64,000 nt of DNA, taken from NCBI RefSeq assembly GCF_031998825.1, contig NZ_DAMACX010000019.1:1-64000 (forward strand), in the 5' to 3' direction. The stretch is from Pseudescherichia sp031998825. Its GTDB lineage: Bacteria; Pseudomonadota; Gammaproteobacteria; Enterobacterales; Enterobacteriaceae. The notes below the pieces were generated by a model. That model saw only the letters and a list, made by a program, of their open reading frames with translations, made no database searches and was not told the origin of the DNA. The position numbers and the translations under genes were made by a program. Shown in pieces: positions 60,155 to 64,000 of this stretch (within the stretch, counting starts at the first letter, position 1; each line of letters opens with the position of its first letter).

Positions 60155-61184
60155 AATCACCCGATGTATTGATAAGTTCCCTTACAACGCTGGTGGCAAA
60201 GCTACCGGCTGGCAGCCAGAAGCGCAGCTCAACGGTGACATCGTCCCACCACTCCCAGCTCAGCTGCTGCGGATAGAGCAGCGCGGCCCGGCGCGAAGCC
60301 TCGACTTTTTCGCGCACCAGCAGGGACTGCAGCAGAGGCGAATCGCTCACGGCCGCCTCTTCACGCGCCAGCGCCTCGCGCTGGGTTCCCCACTCGCCGA
60401 TGCCCGGCAGCGCAGCGGTAATCATCAGCGCTTTGTCATCGACACGCGCCTGCAGCGCCGCCAGCTCTTCCGGCGTCGCCACGAACCAGCTTCCGCGCCC
60501 CGCTAATTGTAGCGCATCGCCGTCAACAACTTGATTAAAGTCCGCTTTTTTCAGGCGCTCGCTGACGATCTGATTAAACAACGCGCTACGGGCCGCCGAC
60601 AACCAAAAACTGCGTTTATTGCGATCGCGCACCGGGGCATCGCTCTGCGCCCAGCGCAGCGCACCATGCAGGTTGCTGCCGCCGATACCGAAACGCTGTG
60701 CGCCGAAGTAGTTCGGCACGCCCTGCTCTGCAATGGCACTGAGGCGTGCCTCAACGTCAGCACGATCGCTTACCTCGCGCAGCACCAGCGTAAACTGGTT
60801 GCCCTGCAACGCCCCCAGCCGCAGCTTACGCTTGTGGCGGGCGTACTCCAGCACCTTGCAGCCTTCGAGCTGAAAGGCGCTGAGATCCGGCATCTCTTTA
60901 CCCGGCACGCGGGCGCAGAGCCACTGCTCGGTCACCGCATGCTTATCTTTCTGCCCGGCAAAGCTGATCTCCCGGGCATGGATCTTGAGGAATTTTGCCA
61001 GCGCGTCGGCGACAAAGCGGGTATTGCAGCCGGTTTTTAGCACCCGCACCAGAATATGCTCGCCCTCGCCGTCGGGAGCGAAGCCTAAATCTTCTATCAC
61101 GACGAAATCTTCCGGGTTGGCCTTCAGCAGGCCGCTGCCCTGGGGTTTGCCGTGCAGGTACGTCAGCGCGTCAAACTCGGTCAT
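60135..61184 (-). CDS. truD: TruD, tRNA pseudouridine-13 synthase
   Basis: A 349-residue enzyme making pseudouridine 13 in tRNA-Glu. The catalytic Asp lies in FAGQKDKHAVTEQ (about residue 80). Length equals that of E. coli TruD. It overlaps ispF by 4 bp. Confidence 0.97.
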   Translation of the reverse strand: MTEFDALTYLHGKPQGSGLLKANPEDFVVIEDLGFAPDGEGEHILVRVLKTGCNTRFVADALAKFLKIHAREISFAGQKDKHAVTEQWLCARVPGKEMPDLSAFQLEGCKVLEYARHKRKLRLGALQGNQFTLVLREVSDRADVEARLSAIAEQGVPNYFGAQRFGIGGSNLHGALRWAQSDAPVRDRNKRSFWLSAARSALFNQIVSERLKKADFNQVVDGDALQLAGRGSWFVATPEELAALQARVDDKALMITAALPGIGEWGTQREALAREEAAVSDSPLLQSLLVREKVEASRRAALLYPQQLSWEWWDDVTVELRFWLPAGSFATSVVRELINTSGDYANIAE

Positions 61185-61660
61185 TTAGCCGCCTTATTCA
61201 ACAGCGCCACGGCTTCACAGGCGATGCCTTCGCCGCGCCCGGTAAAGCCCAGCTTCTCGGTGGTGGTGGCCTTAACGTTGACGTCGTCCATGTGGCAGCC
61301 GAGATCTTCGGCAATAAATACGCGCATCTGCGGTATATGCGGCAGCATTTTCGGTGCCTGGGCGATAATCGTCACATCAACGTTGCCAAGGGTATAGCCT
61401 TTCGCCTGGATACGACGCCAGGCCTCGCGCAGCAGCTCGCGGCTGTCTGCGCCTTTAAATGCCGGATCGGTATCCGGGAAGAGCTTGCCGATATCCCCCA
61501 GCGCCGCCGCGCCAAGCAGCGCATCGGTTAAGGCATGCAGGGCTACGTCGCCATCGGAGTGCGCCAGCAGGCCTTTCTCATAGGGAATACGTACGCCGCC
61601 GATGATAATCGGGCCTTCGCCACCAAAGGCGTGTACGTCAAAGCCGTGTCCAATACGCAT
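61181..61660 (-). CDS. ispF: IspF, 2-C-methyl-D-erythritol 2,4-cyclodiphosphate synthase
   Basis: A 159-residue zinc enzyme of the MEP isoprenoid pathway. Metal ligands Asp8 and His10 are in GFDVHAF and the HSDGDVALHAL motif follows. It lies 2 bp after ispD. Confidence 0.97.
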   Translation of the reverse strand: MRIGHGFDVHAFGGEGPIIIGGVRIPYEKGLLAHSDGDVALHALTDALLGAAALGDIGKLFPDTDPAFKGADSRELLREAWRRIQAKGYTLGNVDVTIIAQAPKMLPHIPQMRVFIAEDLGCHMDDVNVKATTTEKLGFTGRGEGIACEAVALLNKAAK

Positions 61661-61662
61661 TA

Positions 61663-62370
61663 TCAGTTCTCCATATAGGCGTTACGGGTAAGATAAAATT
61701 CTGCCAGCGCCAGGTCTTCAGGTCGCGTGACTTTAATATTATCAGCGCGGCCGGCGATCAGCTCGGGATGGTAGCCGCAGTGCTCCAACGCCGAGGCTTC
61801 ATCGGTGATGGTCGCCCCGTCATTAAGCGCCCGCGTCAGGCACATTTTAAGCAGTGCAAGCGGAAAAAACTGTGGGGTCAACGCGTGCCACAGATCGTTA
61901 CGATCCACGGTGTGGGCGATAGCGCTCTTGCCTGGCTCGGCGCGCTTCATGGTATCGCGCACCGGGGCGGCCAGAATGCCACCCGTACGGCTGGTTTCAC
62001 AGAGGGAGAGCAGACGGGAGAGATCGTCCTGATGCAGGCAGGGGCGAGCCGCATCATGTACCAGCACCCACTCGGCATCGCCGGCGGCGTGCAGCCCCGC
62101 TAGCACCGAATCGGCGCGCTCTGCGCCCCCGTCAACCACGGTAACCTGAGGATGATGCGCCAGCGGTAGCCCGGCGAAACGCTCGTCGCCCGGACTGACG
62201 GCAATAATCACCCTCTCCACCCGCGGATCCGCCAGCAGCGCCGCAACCGAGTGTTCAAGGATGGTTTTATTGCCAATCGAAAGATACTGTTTAGGGCATT
62301 CCGTTTGCATACGGCGGCCAAATCCGGCGGCCGGTACGACGGCACAGATGGCCGGAACTATTGCTGCCAT
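61663..62370 (-). CDS. ispD: IspD, MEP cytidylyltransferase
   Basis: A 235-residue enzyme joining CTP and 2-C-methylerythritol 4-phosphate. The nucleotide-binding AAGFGRRM and VHDAARPC motifs are present. The start at 62370 (MAAIVPAICAVVPAAGFG) is preferred over an upstream in-frame ATG that would overlap ftsB and exceed the family length. Confidence 0.95.
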   Translation of the reverse strand: MAAIVPAICAVVPAAGFGRRMQTECPKQYLSIGNKTILEHSVAALLADPRVERVIIAVSPGDERFAGLPLAHHPQVTVVDGGAERADSVLAGLHAAGDAEWVLVHDAARPCLHQDDLSRLLSLCETSRTGGILAAPVRDTMKRAEPGKSAIAHTVDRNDLWHALTPQFFPLALLKMCLTRALNDGATITDEASALEHCGYHPELIAGRADNIKVTRPEDLALAEFYLTRNAYMEN

Positions 62371-62389
62371 GTAAGAAAACCTGGGCCTG

Positions 62390-62701
62390 TTATCGACTGT
62401 TTTGTGGTGACCCTGGGCTGCGTTTGGACGCATCCGGAACCAGACGATAAAAGGTTTCGCCCGGCTTGGTCATACTGAGTTCGTTACGTGCACGCTCTTC
62501 AATCGCTTCCTGACCGCCGTTGAGATCGTCGATCTCGGCAAAAAGCTGATCGTTACGCGCTTTTAGCTTAGCGTTTGTTGCCTGCTGTACCGTGACATCA
62601 TCGCTGACGCGGCTGAAGTCGTGGAGGCCATTCTTGCCAAACCACAATGAATACTGTAGCCAGACCAGCAAAGCCAGCAACAGCAGCGTTAATTTACCCA
62701 T
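62390..62701 (-). CDS. ftsB: FtsB, divisome protein
   Basis: A 103-residue bitopic protein with an N-terminal membrane segment (LTLLLLALLVWLQYSLWFG) and a periplasmic coiled coil (about 29-70). It forms the FtsQLB complex at the septum. Its place upstream of ispD is conserved. Confidence 0.96.
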   Translation of the reverse strand: MGKLTLLLLALLVWLQYSLWFGKNGLHDFSRVSDDVTVQQATNAKLKARNDQLFAEIDDLNGGQEAIEERARNELSMTKPGETFYRLVPDASKRSPGSPQNSR

Positions 62702-62870
62702 CCTGCCCCCTGTAAAACGGCATCATCATCCCATAACTTACGCCAGGACTCCACTCTAAGCCGATGCCGTAACGACGCTGCCAAATGTACCATACCTCAC
62801 GCGCTCCAGGCACTGTCCTCTCCTGGAAACATCGTCTTAAAAAGCGTTACGGTTTGAATTATGGCGTGCT

Positions 62871-63194
62871 TTAACCCATCAGCCACATAAATAGCATGCC
62901 AAACATCGCAACGCTGGCGAGCGCCGTTGCCAGGCTGCTATAGACCAGCCTGCCGTTGAGCAGGGAGTGGATTGCCACGCCTACCACAACCGCAACGGGC
63001 ATCAGTGCCAGAAAGAACGGCCAGGTATAGAGGAAGAAAAAGAGGGTGTTAGAGCCATACAGCAGGAACGGTATGCTTAGCGCCAGCAGCCATGAGGCAA
63101 AGCCAACCACGGCCCCTGGCAGTGACCAGGTCGGCTCGTCGTTGGCAACGCCGGTTTCAGATGGATTGATAGTAATATTCTGGCTATTGCGCAT
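62871..63194 (-). CDS. ygbE: YgbE, DUF3561 inner-membrane protein
   Basis: A 107-residue protein with three hydrophobic segments and the conserved TWSLPGAVVGF start of the domain. The ATG at 63194 gives the same length and N-terminus as E. coli YgbE; an earlier in-frame start is rejected. Function unknown. Confidence 0.92.
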   Translation of the reverse strand: MRNSQNITINPSETGVANDEPTWSLPGAVVGFASWLLALSIPFLLYGSNTLFFFLYTWPFFLALMPVAVVVGVAIHSLLNGRLVYSSLATALASVAMFGMLFMWLMG

Positions 63195-63241
63195 AGTGGA
63201 TCCTGTGACCTGACTTGCCGGGCGCAACACCCGGCGTTGTC

Positions 63242-63847
63242 TCAGGATCTGATAATATCGTCCCGTTTCAGTAGATCTAATAATTGAGCCACCAAATTTG
63301 TTACCAATTGTTCGCCATCAAGGTGCACCTCTGGCGATACCGGAGCCTCATATACGGAATCGATCCCGGTAAAATGGCGTAGCTCACCGGCACGCGCCTT
63401 TTTATACAGCCCTTTGGGATCCCGCGCTTCGCAGGTGGCCAGAGAGGTATCCACAAAGACCTCGTAGAAACGCCCCTCGCCTACGCGCTCGCGCACCATC
63501 TGCCGCTCCGCACGGTGCGGGGAGATGAAAGCAGTCAGCACCACCAGACCCGCATCCACCATCAGCCGGGCCACCTCGCCCACGCGGCGAATGTTCTCCT
63601 TGCGATCGTCGTCGCTGAAGCCCAGATCGCTGCACAGACCGTGGCGCACATTGTCGCCGTCGAGCAGATAGGTGCTGACGCCCAGACGGTGCAGCGCCTC
63701 TTCCAACGCACCGGCGACCGTGGATTTACCCGAGCCGGATAGCCCGGTAAACCACAGCACAACCCCACGGTGACCGTGGAGTTGCTCCCGCTGCTGCGCG
63801 GTGACGGGATGGGCGTGCCAGACGACGTTTTCGTCATGCTCCGCCAT
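63242..63847 (-). CDS. cysC: CysC, adenylylsulfate kinase
   Basis: A 201-residue kinase forming PAPS from APS in sulfate assimilation. Walker A GLSGSGKST is near residues 35-43. The start codon overlaps the cysN stop (TAATG), so the genes are translationally coupled. Confidence 0.97.
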   Translation of the reverse strand: MAEHDENVVWHAHPVTAQQREQLHGHRGVVLWFTGLSGSGKSTVAGALEEALHRLGVSTYLLDGDNVRHGLCSDLGFSDDDRKENIRRVGEVARLMVDAGLVVLTAFISPHRAERQMVRERVGEGRFYEVFVDTSLATCEARDPKGLYKKARAGELRHFTGIDSVYEAPVSPEVHLDGEQLVTNLVAQLLDLLKRDDIIRS

Positions 63848-64000
63848 TATTTGCCTCCCAGCAGATCGCGTGCGCCCCAGTGTGGGAAGTGCTTGCGTAC
63901 CAGGGCGTTCAGCTCCAGCTCAAAGGCGCTGAACTCGGACGGCGCTGCCACAGCATCAGCGTTCGGCTGATTGACCATGCCTGCGCCGACGGTGACGTTG
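63847..64000 (-). CDS. cysN: CysN, sulfate adenylyltransferase subunit 1, C-terminal end (partial)
   Basis: The last 50 or so codons of the GTPase subunit of ATP sulfurylase: NVTVGAGMV near the window edge, then PSEFSAFELELNALVRKHFP and HWGARDLLGGK before the TAA. The GTPase domain lies beyond the window. It precedes cysC as in E. coli. Confidence 0.95.
   Translation of the reverse strand, partial: NVTVGAGMVNQPNADAVAAPSEFSAFELELNALVRKHFPHWGARDLLGGK

Noticed and set aside
1..64000. tRNA, rRNA, insertion sequences, prophage or integrase genes
   Set aside because: None could be recognised on either strand despite the accessory nature of part of the window.

Overview
This is a chromosomal segment of a GC-rich member of the Enterobacteriaceae. 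Gene order and protein sequences match the Escherichia coli hypF-hydN-asc-hyc-hyp-fhlA and mutS-rpoS-nlpD-pcm-surE-truD-ispDF-ftsB-ygbE-cysCN blocks closely. Extra genes suggest an Enterobacter/Lelliottia/Kosakonia/Klebsiella-like organism; the genus cannot be fixed from the sequence alone.

Layout. (1) 1-3364, minus: hypF (partial), a formate dehydrogenase H with cysteine at the usual selenocysteine position, and hydN, behind a sigma54/FhlA-type control region. (2) 3483-7611: ascG repressor and divergent ascFB for aryl-beta-glucosides. (3) 7695-10694, minus: an insertion relative to E. coli, an Rhs/TcC-like toxin with a C-terminal dual-specificity-phosphatase-like domain. (4) 10875-18687, minus: hycI to hycA (hydrogenase 3), divergent from 18876-24569 hypABCDE-fhlA. 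Regions 1 and 4 together encode a formate hydrogenlyase, its maturation proteins and its activator.

(5) 24565-53150: about 28 kb between fhlA and mutS, where E. coli K-12 has essentially only ygbA. It holds an alternating BIME array, ygbA with an NsrR-type site, a DUF2171 gene, an EAL-like/HDOD protein, a guanidine-utilisation operon (sigma54 promoter with NtrC-like sites, guanidine-I riboswitch, ABC transporter, two DUF1989 proteins, carboxylase annotated elsewhere as urea carboxylase), a pair of small DMT transporters with a LysR regulator, a YgdI/YgdR-type lipoprotein, a GAF-GGDEF protein with a ruined active site, a Fic protein, pgaABCD, a DJ-1/AraC regulator, a second-type GAPDH behind a 13-bp tandem repeat, an unrecognised AT-rich 457-residue protein, a secreted AroD-like dehydroquinase, an aldo/keto reductase and an ankyrin lipoprotein.

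(6) 53183-64000: housekeeping block mutS, osmC, then minus-strand rpoS, nlpD, pcm, surE, truD, ispF, ispD, ftsB, ygbE, cysC, cysN (partial). The mutS-rpoS interval, known to vary among enterics, carries only osmC here.

The most informative parts are the guanidine operon, where promoter, enhancer-like sites, aptamer and terminator all fall in consistent order; the Cys-type formate dehydrogenase; the phosphatase-tipped TcC-like toxin; and the exported dehydroquinase. No tRNA, rRNA, CRISPR array, insertion sequence or prophage was recognised. All calls rest on reading the sequence and recalled family knowledge; no database search was run.
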